Positions 1 through 8,971 of a stretch of DNA of 31,635 nt are shown piece after piece (the first letter of the stretch is position 1; every line of letters starts with the position of its first letter). Made by a program: the position numbers and the translations under genes. The DNA comes from Ramicandelaber brevisporus (Eukaryota; Kickxellomycota; Ramicandelaberales; Ramicandelaberaceae). The stretch lies in the NCBI GenBank assembly GCA_025201865.1, contig MU602691.1, forward strand, positions 16,433 to 48,067, given 5' to 3'. Under the pieces are notes generated by a model, which saw only the letters and a list, made by a program, of their open reading frames with translations, was not told the DNA's origin and did not search any database.

Positions 1-99
1 CCTAGTCATCAGGTTGTATCAGTTGATCCACCGCCGAATTACACTTCCCTGGCACAAGAGCCGACTCGTCCTCCAGCTTCAACTCTGTCTAATCTTTAA
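1..99 (+). CDS. 3' end of an unidentified protein with a PPxY motif (partial)
   Basis: The frame starting at base 1 stays open for 32 codons and stops at TAA (97-99). The visible tail is rich in Pro, Ser and Thr and contains D-P-P-P-N-Y, a match to the PPxY motif that binds WW domains of Nedd4/Rsp5-type ubiquitin ligases. A disordered PY tail of this kind is common in fungal membrane proteins, arrestin-like adaptors and trafficking factors, but the body of the protein lies outside the window and cannot be identified. The composition looks coding, and the stop is followed by AT-rich DNA with AATAATAATAATG, consistent with a 3' UTR. The gene would be convergent with SPT16. The main doubt is the short length. 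Confidence 0.55.
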   Translation, partial: PSHQVVSVDPPPNYTSLAQEPTRPPASTLSNL

Positions 100-420
100 A
101 AACTGTACTCTTTTACTTTCCAATAATAATAATGTTCATCAAGTAGAATTGTGAATGGCGTCAAAGGTAGCTTGACATAGCTGGATAGTGGTAACAACCA
201 GAACAGCAAATGCAACACACAAACTCAGTGGAGAATACAGACTGAGTCACTGATGCAACTTTTTCAATGTTACATATCAATGGTGAATACTAATCCATTC
301 CCATAGAATATATCGCATAATATATCACCTAGATATCCAGATTGTGTACTAACTATAGATATAAAAGTTAAAAGGTAAAACTAAAAAATAAAAAATTATG
401 CAAAAAAAAGGTTCAAGCAT
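100..420. other. Convergent intergenic spacer
   Basis: AT-rich sequence between the stop of the left-edge + strand gene and the stop of SPT16 on the - strand. It should hold both 3' UTRs. I see no open frame with coding character, no RNA gene and no repeat beyond short A-rich runs near 385-410. Confidence 0.6.
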
Positions 421-3400
421 TTAACGACGACGCTTGACAGCTGGGCCACTGCCACCGCCGCCACCCTTGCGCTTACCACGACGGTTATCGTCATCATCGT
501 CATCATCACTGTGATGACCACGCTTATCATCATCACGCTTAGCTTTACGTTCCAATTCATCCCAATCCTCACCAGATTCTTCATCGCTGTCTAAGCTAAC
601 TTCAGAGCCAGACTCCTCATCAAAATCAGACTCATCAGACATGTCGCTACCAGAGCTGCCATAGTCGGATGAGCTGGCTTCATCTTCGGAGCCAACGTCG
701 CTGCCAGATGGGTTGTAAGCACTCTCTTCATCAGACTCCTCATCACTTGACCCACCTGCACCGCCATCGCCACCAGCCAAGTCAGAACCAACAATGGTGC
801 GCCAGCCGCCATCTTCAAAGAAAGCCTCAGGGTCATCGTTAACCACCTTCATGATGGCAGTCCAATTCATGTTAACCTGGCCTTCGCCAAATGGAATGTC
901 GACTGAATCCAGCCATTTCTTGATCGTTAATAAGCTCTTTGTGTCAATTGAGTTGATGTGAACTGGTGTGCGCTTAAAGTCTTTGAACACAAATACCAAA
1001 TCAAAGTTTTTCAATCCAAACTGAATACGCTCAAAGAAGGCCAGCTCAACTTCACTCACTGTCACAATAAAGAATGGAGTCTCAATCAACTGAATCAATG
1101 CATTGTTGGTGGGATACATGTTTACTGAAGAGCGAGCAGGTACACCAGAGAAGCCATAGTTTTTGATTGGAGCATCAATGTCAACTTGACCATTGGAGGC
1201 CAGTGCAATCTGCTCAGCAAAGTTCTTAAACGTCTTATTGACTTCTCTGCGTTTGCGACGCTCCTCCTCTTCAGCTTGAATTTCATCTTCATCTCCATAC
1301 TGCACTCTGGCGCGTCTATTGCGTCCCATTCCACTTGTATCCTGTCCCAGCACTTCTGTAACCTCTTTAATGAACTGGATGTCGTGTGTTTTCTTTTTGT
1401 TAACCATTATGGGATGCTTTAAATGGATATGCAACACAACCAATAGCTCATTGTCACATGGCTGGAAAAACAAATGCTTCATATTCGAGAATAAAACATC
1501 AATCTTCAAATCACTTCTAATTGAATGCTGGAATCTGATACCATTCTGCTGGATAGTAACTGAACCATTGGAGCGTCTGCCTTCCATCTGAGGTCTTGGA
1601 TAAACTTCACTCAATCTGTACGGTCTCTGTCCCTTCAATTCAATCAACGAATCCTGCTCAACCAAGTCCTGCAAATCCTTCTTTGCAGCCTCCCGCTTAG
1701 CCTGAGCCTTCTTCAAATCTGTGATCTTTTGGAACAATGATTGCATTCTTACACTATCTGTGTTTCTAAATGTAATGGTTCTGATAAATGTTGCATTTGG
1801 ATCTGCAAATCCTCCACCAATAATTCCACTGCCAACATCCTTTTTACCAGCTCCTTGTCCTGGCGACACAAAGTTGAATCTAAGCGCAACGTGGTCAAAC
1901 TCGTCACTCTTGGACACATTCTTCAACGTAGAAATGTGGAATGGAACCGCTTGGCCATAAATGGGCAATATAATGGTATCGTTCTTTTCATCAATTGTAA
2001 TTTCCAGCTGCTGAGTCAATACTGTAGGCAACTTGTTTTCACTTTTGTAGCTTTCAAAGTACTTAAACTGAGCTGATTCTTCAGTCAACTGACCCTCTTC
2101 CAATCCAGTATACTTGCGCAATCCTTCACTCTGTAATTTTTCAAACAATTCAATCTGATGCTCTCTCAGCTTACGTTCCTCTGCATCAGTCATTCCACCT
2201 CCAATTGGCTCACTTCCTCCGCCTCCTCTTCTGTTACTACCGGCTGCTGCAGACTGTCTCGTTGTACGTCCTCCACCAACTGGGCCGTCAATCACGTCTC
2301 TAGCCAATGATGACTTAGCTTGGCTCTTGCCCTTTCCTTTGTTATCCACCACCTTAATGTCTTCTTCTTCATCTTCATCGCCAAATGAGAAAATAACATC
2401 TGAGATATTCTTTGAAACATCCTTGGTTAGTATGACTGGTCCATCAGGTGACACTAAGACTGTATCGATAATTAAGGCAGAGAATTTCTTGTTATTTTTC
2501 TTGTTACCAGTGTTATCTACATCCTGGAAGCCAAGTGACAGGTTGATAACCATTCCATTGCGCAAAATAGAGTTGCATTTTGGACCAATGACATAGGATG
2601 CTTCTCTGAATTCAATTCCAGTGACAAATCCAATGTTCTTAACCAATTTACTCTCTAAATCAGGTCTGCGTGAATGAACAAAAGTGACTGCACCTTTATA
2701 AATGTCACTCAATAACACTCCATCTTTAATTCCGGTATTTATAACTTGTTTTTGCAAATCACACAGGAATTCATACACCTTCTGCTGAGTATTTGATGGA
2801 TCAATAAAGAATGTACGAGCAACATTTGAACAGTAACTCTTGTAGCGAACACCAAGTGAAGCAATGACAGTTGTTGGAGTAAACTTATCGCTAGTTGAAG
2901 CAGCAGATGGCTTCAGTTCAAATGATTGGCCAGATTGAATAATTGGAGTGTAGCACCATTCACTCTCTTCCCATTCAGGCGAGACTCCTTTAATTAGCTT
3001 GCGCTGGCTGTCATCTCTAATTGAATTATCAACCAATTCGGCCACTCCTTCGTTAGTTATATTTCTCTCCTCTTCAATCACATCTGTCATCAACTTGACA
3101 AATACTTCATTCATAAATCCTGCAGATAGCTTGGATGCTGTGCGTAGAATGCCAACCTCAGACTCCGACTTGGGTGCAAGCAATGAAGCAATGTGTGGGC
3201 TGGCATCAACTCTCTCAACTCCATTGGACGACACATACTTGTCAAGTGTAGCCTGCCATCCTGTAATAAACGCACCGCTTGTATTGTCCTTTGGGAACAA
3301 ACCGAGCTTCTTTCCAGCTGCACTGGATCCAAACACCTTATTCACTAGTGAGCTAACCATTGACTCTTGCTCAGACACTTCCTTGGACCATGCATGCAGA

Positions 3401-3947
3401 ATAACTGAAACTGGATTAGACACAGAGCTGCCAGGAGATTTCAGAATGCCCAGCAAATCAAGCTTGCGTGCATTGGCTACAATGTGCACATCAGTCTTGG
3501 TCACCACAATGGCAATGTTGACCGCTGCTGTGCCCAGGAGCCAAGCCTGTTGTTGTTACCAAATCATCAATACAAACAGGTGTTGATAGTGAATTGTCAG
3601 TAAAAACACGCACTTGTGATGCAATCAATGCGACCAAATGAGAGAAGGAAGGGAGGAAAGGAAGGAAGGAAGGGTGAATGCAAAACAGAGGAGACTCTCG
3701 GATAGCAACATACCTGCAATGCAATAGACTTTTGGTATGGAGACGGAGCATCGTCAATCTTTCCAACTGCGGCGACAACTGCGTCAATCTGAGCAAGCTC
3801 GCCAAGATCCGCGGCGTTGTTGCCCTTTGGTCTTCCTGCGAGAGCTGCAATCAGCTGCGCAGCACGGTCATGGAACACTTTGGCATCAAGCCCACCGGTT
3901 GCGGCCGCGGCTGTTGCTGCTGTTGCTGCTGTACCGTTGCTGCTCAT
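421..3947 (-). CDS. SPT16: FACT complex subunit Spt16 (two exons)
   Basis: Large subunit of the FACT histone chaperone, which loosens and rebuilds nucleosomes ahead of and behind polymerases in the nucleus. The CDS joins exon 1 (3947-3714, 78 codons) to exon 2 (3546-421), in phase 0, giving 1119 residues, close to the usual fungal length. The join recreates the N-terminal P-Y-Q-K-S-[I-A-L-Q]/A-W-L-L-G segment typical of Spt16. Order: a pita-bread aminopeptidase-like domain (about 20-480), the Spt16 dimerisation region, a middle Rtt106-like double-PH region (about 830-990), then an acidic Ser/Asp/Glu tail from about residue 1011 that includes seven consecutive Asp and ends in a basic K-R-R-R. 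The start ATG at 3947 is the only reasonable one; it is followed by an Ala/Thr-rich stretch. The gene is divergent from the choline-transporter-like gene, 257 bp apart. Confidence 0.95.
3547..3713 (-). other. Spliceosomal intron of SPT16 (167 nt)
   Basis: On the - strand the donor is CAG/GTATGT and the acceptor ACAACAACAG/GCT. A TACTGAC element (+ coordinates 3596-3602) fits a fungal branch point, about 50 nt before the acceptor. Removing it keeps frame and restores a conserved Spt16 N-terminal segment. The intron also carries a GGAA-type pyrimidine/purine repeat (3644-3674). It is the only intron I could support in this window. Confidence 0.9.
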
Positions 3948-4204
3948 TTGCTACGATTGCGGTCAAAATCAAACACCTGAAGCTGGCTGGCTGTGTGTGT
4001 GTGTGTCTCGAGCTGGTTGTTTATTTTGTTGTTTGTATTGTATTCGGCTATTCGCGCAAGAGAAAGAGTTTTTTTTCAACCACGCGAGCCTCGCTGACGT
4101 GCGTTCCAATATCGCCGCAGCTCTCTGCCCAACTGCAACTTTTCAAACCTTTCATCTCTCGCTTTCTTTTTTGTTGTATCGTGTTCATCGAGTAGAGCCT
4201 ACAC
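3948..4204. promoter_or_regulatory. Divergent promoter region SPT16 / choline transporter-like gene
   Basis: A 257-bp spacer between two divergent start codons must contain both promoters and leaders. A short GT run lies near 3991-4006 and a CCAAT pentamer near 4106-4110. No clear TATA box is seen. The assignment rests on position rather than on a recognised site. Confidence 0.5.
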
Positions 4205-6745
4205 ATGTCGCAAGCGGACAGCGGTGATGCCCGAAGGCTGCCTCATAGTCCACAGAGTCCAACGTTTCGGCAGCTGACAGATTCGTCAGCACTCTTCCAG
4301 CCAACCTACCGTCGCTCTAGCTCGCCTTGGCGGTCGCCAGCAACTCAGAGACTTGGTGGTACTGACAAAGGGGCTCTCATGCCAGTGTCGCCCGTACTGC
4401 ACAGCCGCCACCCACCTTCAGCGGCAGCAGCAGCAACGACAGCAGCTCAATCCGTTTCAGCTGCTTCTTCGCCCACGACTGCGCATCATCCAACTGCGCT
4501 GGAAACGACAGCACCAGCATCCGCACCGGCGTCTCCCGCACATCAAAGCACCGCTGCACCGCCAGATAGGGGCGACGATAGTGACATCGATGAAGATGAG
4601 ATTGCAGCCATGATTCTGGAACACAATGCTGATCGCGATAGAAGCGGTGTCAAAGAATACAATGCTGCTGATGTTGAAGATGACAATTATGATGATGAAC
4701 CATTTGATACACATTCGCTGGGCTCCCCATCGACTGAATACCACTCTATTATAGACGATGGTGCCAGTATATCAGCGTCTCGAGCATCGACCAATGACGG
4801 GAAAGAACCTCACTGGCGCAATTGGTGGGGCCAAGGTCATCAAATGCCAGCTGAACACGACATGTACAATCAGCCGTTCAGTGAACCTCTCTTTGGTCAT
4901 GGTGATAGTGGTGATGGAGAGGGCCAAGGTCATCAAATGCCAGCTGAACACGACATGTACAATCAGCCGTTCAGTGAACCTCTCTTTGGTCATGGTGATG
5001 GTGGAGATGGAGATGATGATGGAGATGATGATGCCAGCTATAATAAACATGAGGATGAGGAGGAAGAGGAGGAAGAGGGTGGTGATATTTATGGATACAA
5101 TGATGAAGATGGTGATGGTGATGATGAAGTTGATGGGAATCTGGTTAGAAATAAAATGGCCGGAAAGAAGCCAGCAGCCATTCGTTCGGATGCAACGGCA
5201 GCTGTTGAAATGACACAGTCTACAGAATGGCAGCAGCCTCAGTATCAAAATCAACTCACAAACAATCCAGATCAATACTATCGCAGCGTGCAAGGTGGTG
5301 ATTTCATTAGAAGAGACTCTGCGTTTGCTGCAATCTACATTTTAAACATGATTGCATTTGTTATATCTGGAATTGTACTGTGTTTCACGACCGACTCTCA
5401 CGTGTTTGGACCTGGCGTTGGAAGCACGCTGTATGCTGCTCTCAAAGACAGCATTGGACTGCTGTTTGCAATTGCATTGGCCACTATATTACTGGGTGTT
5501 GTATGGTTCAGTGTGTTGCGAAGATTTGTGCGTGAAATTCTATGGATTATGGTCATTGCTGTTCCTTTTGTTAGTCTGGCAACTTTCTCGTGGTCTCTCG
5601 GAAACACTCTCATGCCGCCGCCTGAGGCTGATAAAGACAAGGCATATAGACTGCGCCATTTGCTACTATGTGCTACATCTGCCATGATGGGTGCATGGCA
5701 TTCACTCTATGCGTTCAGGCAGCGGCATGAAATCCAAGAGTCGATCGCTTCCGTGGCCATTGCCTGCAAAGTTCTTGGCTCAAACCCAGAACTCTTTGGA
5801 TTGGCCTTTGCGCTGTTAGCTGGCTACGTTGCATTCATTGCCACGTGGCTCATCTTTGTGTCGCGTCTGCCGCTGCTTGGCTACTTTGTAATCCGGGATC
5901 CATCCCTGCCCAACATCCCGCCTGATGACCGCGAGTGGAAACTCAGCAGCAGCATGTATGCGCTAACAGTGTGGTATGTATGCACTTTCTTCTGGACGAC
6001 GGGTGTATTCAGCAATGTATTACGTATGACTATTGCATTGGTAACGTCTCAATGGTATTTCTATCGACATGATCCTGCAAGCGCTCACTTGGCTGATGTG
6101 TATTATGTTCGCGCAGCATTTGTCAAGGCCACATCCACATTGTTTGGCTCTGTATGTGCCGGTGGCATCATCCTGTCTGCATGCCAAACCATCTCTTATG
6201 GCATCTACCTGTGGCGTCGAATTCTGCGTCAGCTGTTTCCCAAAGCTCGGCCGCTGCCAGTCGCCGCTACGATTGCCGTGTTGAGAGGTGTTGAGAAATG
6301 GCTCGAGTTATGGAATGACTATGCTATAATCTATGTTGCGCTCACTGGACATGGCTTCTTTTCATCTGCGTATTCGGCTGCTGCCATGCTGCGCCGCCAT
6401 TCATTGCATCGTGCGCAGACCGTGTGGATTGTGCAGGTCATTCTCAACGCAATCTCCACCTGCATCGCCATGCTGCTTGGCTATGCCACATCAGTGTACT
6501 CGCAGACTGCCCTTGGCTCATCGTATCCTTACCTGAGTGGGCTGCTTGGATCACTTGTGCCGTATTTTGTACTGCAGTTCTTTGCACACATTTTGGTGAG
6601 CACAATCGAGTCTGTCATTGTCTGTTTGGCAATCGATCGTGAAACCAACACCGACCATCTCGGCACTGACCCTTCCGAGGTGGTTGGCACAAAATCATCA
6701 AAACGCTCTGCCTACCCTCGTCAAAATACTCACAATATTGTATAA
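4205..6745 (+). CDS. Choline-transporter-like (SLC44/Pns1 family) membrane protein
   Basis: Predicted polytopic plasma-membrane protein of the CTL/SLC44 family, related to yeast Pns1. Family members are linked to choline or thiamine-derivative transport; the yeast protein's substrate is unsettled, so none is claimed here. The 846-residue frame has a long disordered, acidic, presumably cytosolic N-terminus (1-370) and about ten membrane segments, for example near 373-395, 418-440, 446-468, 482-503, 532-557, 581-618, 641-668, 704-728, 740-766 and 775-808. The family signature region is visible: T-S-Q-W-Y-F, then a Gly-rich 'GS.CAGGII' helix, then N-D-Y-A-I-I-Y-V-A-L-T-G-H-G-F-F-S-S-A. Pns1 itself is much shorter, so the N-terminus is an expansion. 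It contains a 31-residue tandem duplication and D/G/E-rich low complexity. The first ATG after the spacer is used. No intron is needed. Confidence 0.85.
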   Translation: MSQADSGDARRLPHSPQSPTFRQLTDSSALFQPTYRRSSSPWRSPATQRLGGTDKGALMPVSPVLHSRHPPSAAAAATTAAQSVSAASSPTTAHHPTALETTAPASAPASPAHQSTAAPPDRGDDSDIDEDEIAAMILEHNADRDRSGVKEYNAADVEDDNYDDEPFDTHSLGSPSTEYHSIIDDGASISASRASTNDGKEPHWRNWWGQGHQMPAEHDMYNQPFSEPLFGHGDSGDGEGQGHQMPAEHDMYNQPFSEPLFGHGDGGDGDDDGDDDASYNKHEDEEEEEEEGGDIYGYNDEDGDGDDEVDGNLVRNKMAGKKPAAIRSDATAAVEMTQSTEWQQPQYQNQLTNNPDQYYRSVQGGDFIRRDSAFAAIYILNMIAFVISGIVLCFTTDSHVFGPGVGSTLYAALKDSIGLLFAIALATILLGVVWFSVLRRFVREILWIMVIAVPFVSLATFSWSLGNTLMPPPEADKDKAYRLRHLLLCATSAMMGAWHSLYAFRQRHEIQESIASVAIACKVLGSNPELFGLAFALLAGYVAFIATWLIFVSRLPLLGYFVIRDPSLPNIPPDDREWKLSSSMYALTVWYVCTFFWTTGVFSNVLRMTIALVTSQWYFYRHDPASAHLADVYYVRAAFVKATSTLFGSVCAGGIILSACQTISYGIYLWRRILRQLFPKARPLPVAATIAVLRGVEKWLELWNDYAIIYVALTGHGFFSSAYSAAAMLRRHSLHRAQTVWIVQVILNAISTCIAMLLGYATSVYSQTALGSSYPYLSGLLGSLVPYFVLQFFAHILVSTIESVIVCLAIDRETNTDHLGTDPSEVVGTKSSKRSAYPRQNTHNIV
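4828..5013 (+). repeat. Tandem duplication, 2 x 93 bp, inside the choline-transporter-like gene
   Basis: Bases 4828-4920 and 4921-5013 are direct copies that differ at two positions by eye. Each begins GGGCCAAGGTCATCAAATGC. The unit is 31 codons, so frame is kept and the encoded segment (about residues 209-270, with Q-P-F-S-E-P-L-F-G-H-G-D) is doubled in the disordered N-terminal tail. Confidence 0.97.
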
Positions 6746-6858
6746 CATCGCCTTTTCATCACTTTTCATCACCTTTCCATCACTTTCGTTCATTCATTTT
6801 AAATATTATACTTTTAAAAAAGCAATACAAAGAAGAAGAAGAAGAAGAACAAACTGAC

Positions 6859-7776
6859 TTAATCATCCTTACGTTGCTTAGCAAATTCCTTTAACTTGGC
6901 TTGCTGGTGCTCTTTCACAAACTGCGGCTTGGCATTATTGAGTCTCTGCTGTCTCAACTGTCTAATCTTTGCCTCGGCAATCGCCTCATCCCCCGTTGCT
7001 GGCATCGACAGTATCCAGAATATAGCAATAATAGTAAAGCAAAACAGCGGGATCGTAATCACCGGCGATATGCCTCCAAACACTTCGGTAAATATCGCTG
7101 CAGCCATTTGCACGTAGCCAACAAATCCACCTCCAAAGTCTTTTGCGTTGTACTGACGAATTAATCGCCACGATGGCGCGGTCATTGGAGAGACTTGCTT
7201 CCATTTATCAGTTTTGATAAACGACATTAGGGCAGCCGAAGAGCGCGCGTCTTTATACTCGCGAATAGTCCACTCCGGTCCAAACGGAATCCATAATTTG
7301 GACTTTTCATCATCTGCTTTCTCATTGTCATTGCCGCCACTAGTCTCGACTGCGGCAGTCTCTGCTGATGCTGATGAAAGAGAAACGTGATAAACTTGAG
7401 GAATTGACTTGATTTCAAACAAGCTTGTCAACGTTGGATTCTGAGCTACATCCACATACGACATCCCAATGTTATAATGCCGCAAATCAGATCTGGTCAA
7501 TGCAAACTCTTCGTCAGCCTGAATGTGGGATATAAACTTGGCCCACTTAGGTTTAAACTTGCGACAATGACTGCATCCGGCACTGGCAAACATGAGCATC
7601 CATTGTGATTTGGTAGGCAGCAGTGCCTGATAGTTGGCGTCAGTCAGCTGCTGTGGGAAATAGAGGGCTTTGGAGTCGGGCTCGGAGGCGTCGGAATCAG
7701 CATCTGCACGTCCAAACGAGCTGAAGGTGCCAACCAGTAGCACCGCCAATAACAGAAGCAGCCTCGTAACCTGCAT
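6859..7776 (-). CDS. ER thioredoxin-domain transmembrane protein (TMX-like)
   Basis: A 305-residue protein, likely a membrane-anchored thiol oxidoreductase or chaperone of the secretory pathway. Residues 1-24 form a Leu-rich signal peptide. A thioredoxin fold follows, with a C-S-H-C active-site motif at C68-C71 (context F-A-S-A-G-C-S-H-C-R-K-F-K-P) and the cis-proline segment S-I-P-Q-V-Y-H-V. One membrane helix lies near 236-258. The tail of about 45 residues is charged and ends R-K-D-D, which places basic residues at -3 and -4, like a COPI dilysine-type ER retrieval signal on a type I protein. TMX1 or related PDI-family proteins are the nearest known type; the exact orthologue is uncertain. 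CSHC replaces the usual CGHC of PDI. The gene is convergent with the transporter gene (113 bp between stops) and divergent from TOM22. Confidence 0.8.
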   Translation of the reverse strand: MQVTRLLLLLAVLLVGTFSSFGRADADSDASEPDSKALYFPQQLTDANYQALLPTKSQWMLMFASAGCSHCRKFKPKWAKFISHIQADEEFALTRSDLRHYNIGMSYVDVAQNPTLTSLFEIKSIPQVYHVSLSSASAETAAVETSGGNDNEKADDEKSKLWIPFGPEWTIREYKDARSSAALMSFIKTDKWKQVSPMTAPSWRLIRQYNAKDFGGGFVGYVQMAAAIFTEVFGGISPVITIPLFCFTIIAIFWILSMPATGDEAIAEAKIRQLRQQRLNNAKPQFVKEHQQAKLKEFAKQRKDD

Positions 7777-7912
7777 CCTTTGGTGCTAATCAAGTCGAAA
7801 CGTGTTCAGTGATGATATTGTGCTGATGTGTTGTTGCTGTAACAGATTTGTCACAGAAAAGCGAAGTCAAAAAAAGCAACACTTAAAAAAAAAAAGAGAA
7901 CACACAAAAGAC
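7777..7912. promoter_or_regulatory. Divergent promoter, TMX-like gene / TOM22
   Basis: Only 136 bp separate the two start codons, so both promoters and leaders share this stretch. A-rich runs (7869-7895) lie just upstream of the TOM22 start. No TATA box is evident. Inferred from position. Confidence 0.5.
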
Positions 7913-8515
7913 ATGGGCAAGATCGAAGAGATTGACGACGTTAACGAGAAGCTGTTTGCTTCAATTGATGGCGAGGGCAGTGACGATCAGTACAGCGACT
8001 ACACCGGCTCCGCTCGTTCTTCTGCCGATCTGGACGAAAACGACGACGAAGACTTCACTGATCTTTCCGACGCCGACGACGATGTTGACAGCGATAACGA
8101 GTCCGTGTACAGCGTTGCCGATGAATCCCTCCTGGACCGTCTCAGTGCCTTGAAGGACATCATCCCACCGGGCGTCCGTAGCGGTGTTTCCGATTTTACC
8201 GAGCAGGTTGTTGATAACCTGTGGTCAATTGGAAAAATCGTGGGTGCTGCTGGCTGGATTGTGTCGACAAGTGCAATCATGGTTGCATTGCCAATGGTGC
8301 TCGAAATGCAGAAGGACATGGAGATTGAGGAGATTGAAAAGCAGCAACGACAGCAAATGGCAGCTCAGGCGGGCTTGCCAGGCGCACCGGGCGTGATGGC
8401 GCCACAGGGCGGCGGCGGAGTGCCAAGTCTATATCCGCAGGGAGCGGTTCCACTGGCGGCGTCGCCAACTGCGCAGGCCATCTCGCAGCAAAGCAACCGC
8501 CCGCCGGGTTTCTAG
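7913..8515 (+). CDS. TOM22: Mitochondrial import receptor subunit Tom22
   Basis: Central receptor and organiser of the TOM translocase in the mitochondrial outer membrane; its acidic cytosolic domain binds presequences. The 200-residue protein has an acidic N-terminal domain (about 1-75, with many D/E), the family motif E-S-L-L-D-R-L-S-A-L-K-D-I-I-P-P (about 71-86), one membrane helix (about 108-131) containing the conserved proline in V-A-L-P-M-V-L, and an intermembrane-space tail that is Q/G/P-rich. Yeast Tom22 is 152 residues, so this one has a longer tail. The ATG at 7913 is chosen because upstream codons in the same frame are Cys/Lys-rich and A-rich DNA, and because the context AAAAGACATGG is good. 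Confidence 0.92.
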   Translation: MGKIEEIDDVNEKLFASIDGEGSDDQYSDYTGSARSSADLDENDDEDFTDLSDADDDVDSDNESVYSVADESLLDRLSALKDIIPPGVRSGVSDFTEQVVDNLWSIGKIVGAAGWIVSTSAIMVALPMVLEMQKDMEIEEIEKQQRQQMAAQAGLPGAPGVMAPQGGGGVPSLYPQGAVPLAASPTAQAISQQSNRPPGF

Positions 8516-8817
8516 GAAACAGACACTCACTTCTAGTAGGCTATTTGTTTTTTCCCTGATTTTTAACACTATACACATCCCGATTCAATTGAGTGTGCAT
8601 GTATGTGCCGGCAGCAGGCAGACTGGCATATCGGCAGCTTGGGGGAAGGGACAGGTAGCGTGAGGATGAGCTGGGGGTGGAGATGAAGAGGTGATGAGGC
8701 ACAGGTGAGACACGAAACTGAGGCACCGGTGGGACACAGATGTGCATGTGACGTGCGATGCGACGTGCGATGTGGTGGGCGATGCGACCTGCGATACCGA
8801 TATTCGCAAATCATCAA
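8516..8817. other. Intergenic spacer, TOM22 to tRNA-Gly
   Basis: This holds the TOM22 3' UTR and the 5' flank of the tRNA gene. The right part (from about 8695) is a degenerate 12-bp-periodic repeat, listed separately. Short frames on the - strand are products of that repeat. Nothing else is seen. Confidence 0.6.
8695..8797 (+). repeat. Degenerate 12-bp-periodic tandem repeat upstream of tRNA
   Basis: Two 24-bp units (8695-8718 and 8719-8742, both starting TGAGGCAC.GGTG.GACAC) run into 12-bp units at 8750-8761 (GACGTGCGATGC), 8762-8773 (GACGTGCGATGT), 8774-8785 (GGTGGGCGATGC) and 8786-8797 (GACCTGCGATAC). Spacing is held to multiples of 12 while bases drift. The array ends 20 bp before the tRNA. 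Confidence 0.8.
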
Positions 8818-8888
8818 GCGTCGTTAGTTCAGAGGTAAAACAACTGCCTTCCAAGCAGTAGTCCCGGGTTCGATTCCCGGACGACGCA
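8818..8888 (+). tRNA. tRNA-Gly(TCC)
   Basis: A complete 71-nt cloverleaf without intron. The acceptor stem GCGTCGT (8818-8824) pairs with ACGACGC (8881-8887), discriminator A at 8888. The anticodon stem ACTGC/GCAGT encloses the loop CTTCCAA with anticodon TCC (Gly, reading GGA/GGG). The T arm is CCGGG-TTCGATT-CCCGG. Internal Pol III promoter: A box TAGTTCAGAGG (8825-8835) and B box GGTTCGATTCC (8867-8877). CCA is not encoded, as expected in eukaryotes. Confidence 0.97.
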
Positions 8889-8895
8889 GCTTCTG

Positions 8896-8899
8896 TTTT
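8896..8899 (+). terminator. RNA polymerase III terminator (TTTT) of tRNA-Gly
   Basis: The first run of four T on the coding strand lies 8 nt after the tRNA 3' end; a backup TTTT follows at 8906-8909. Confidence 0.75.
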
Positions 8900-8971
8900 G
8901 TGTTCTTTTCTCAAAGAATTGAATAGAGGGATTAAAAGTACTAAAATGCAAGGCTGTTCTTCTTTTTTTTT

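Noticed and set aside
2999-3586. 195-codon + frame opposite SPT16
   Set aside because: Antisense to a conserved domain of SPT16 and spans its splice acceptor; no independent support.
4205-6745. Initial idea that the multi-pass protein is Atg9
   Set aside because: It lacks Atg9's conserved core; the T-S-Q-W-Y-F region and the helix pattern after it match the choline-transporter-like family instead.
8569-8914. Small - strand frames across the tRNA and upstream repeat
   Set aside because: They translate the 12-bp repeat into Ser/His/Arg/Pro periodic peptides and cross the tRNA gene.
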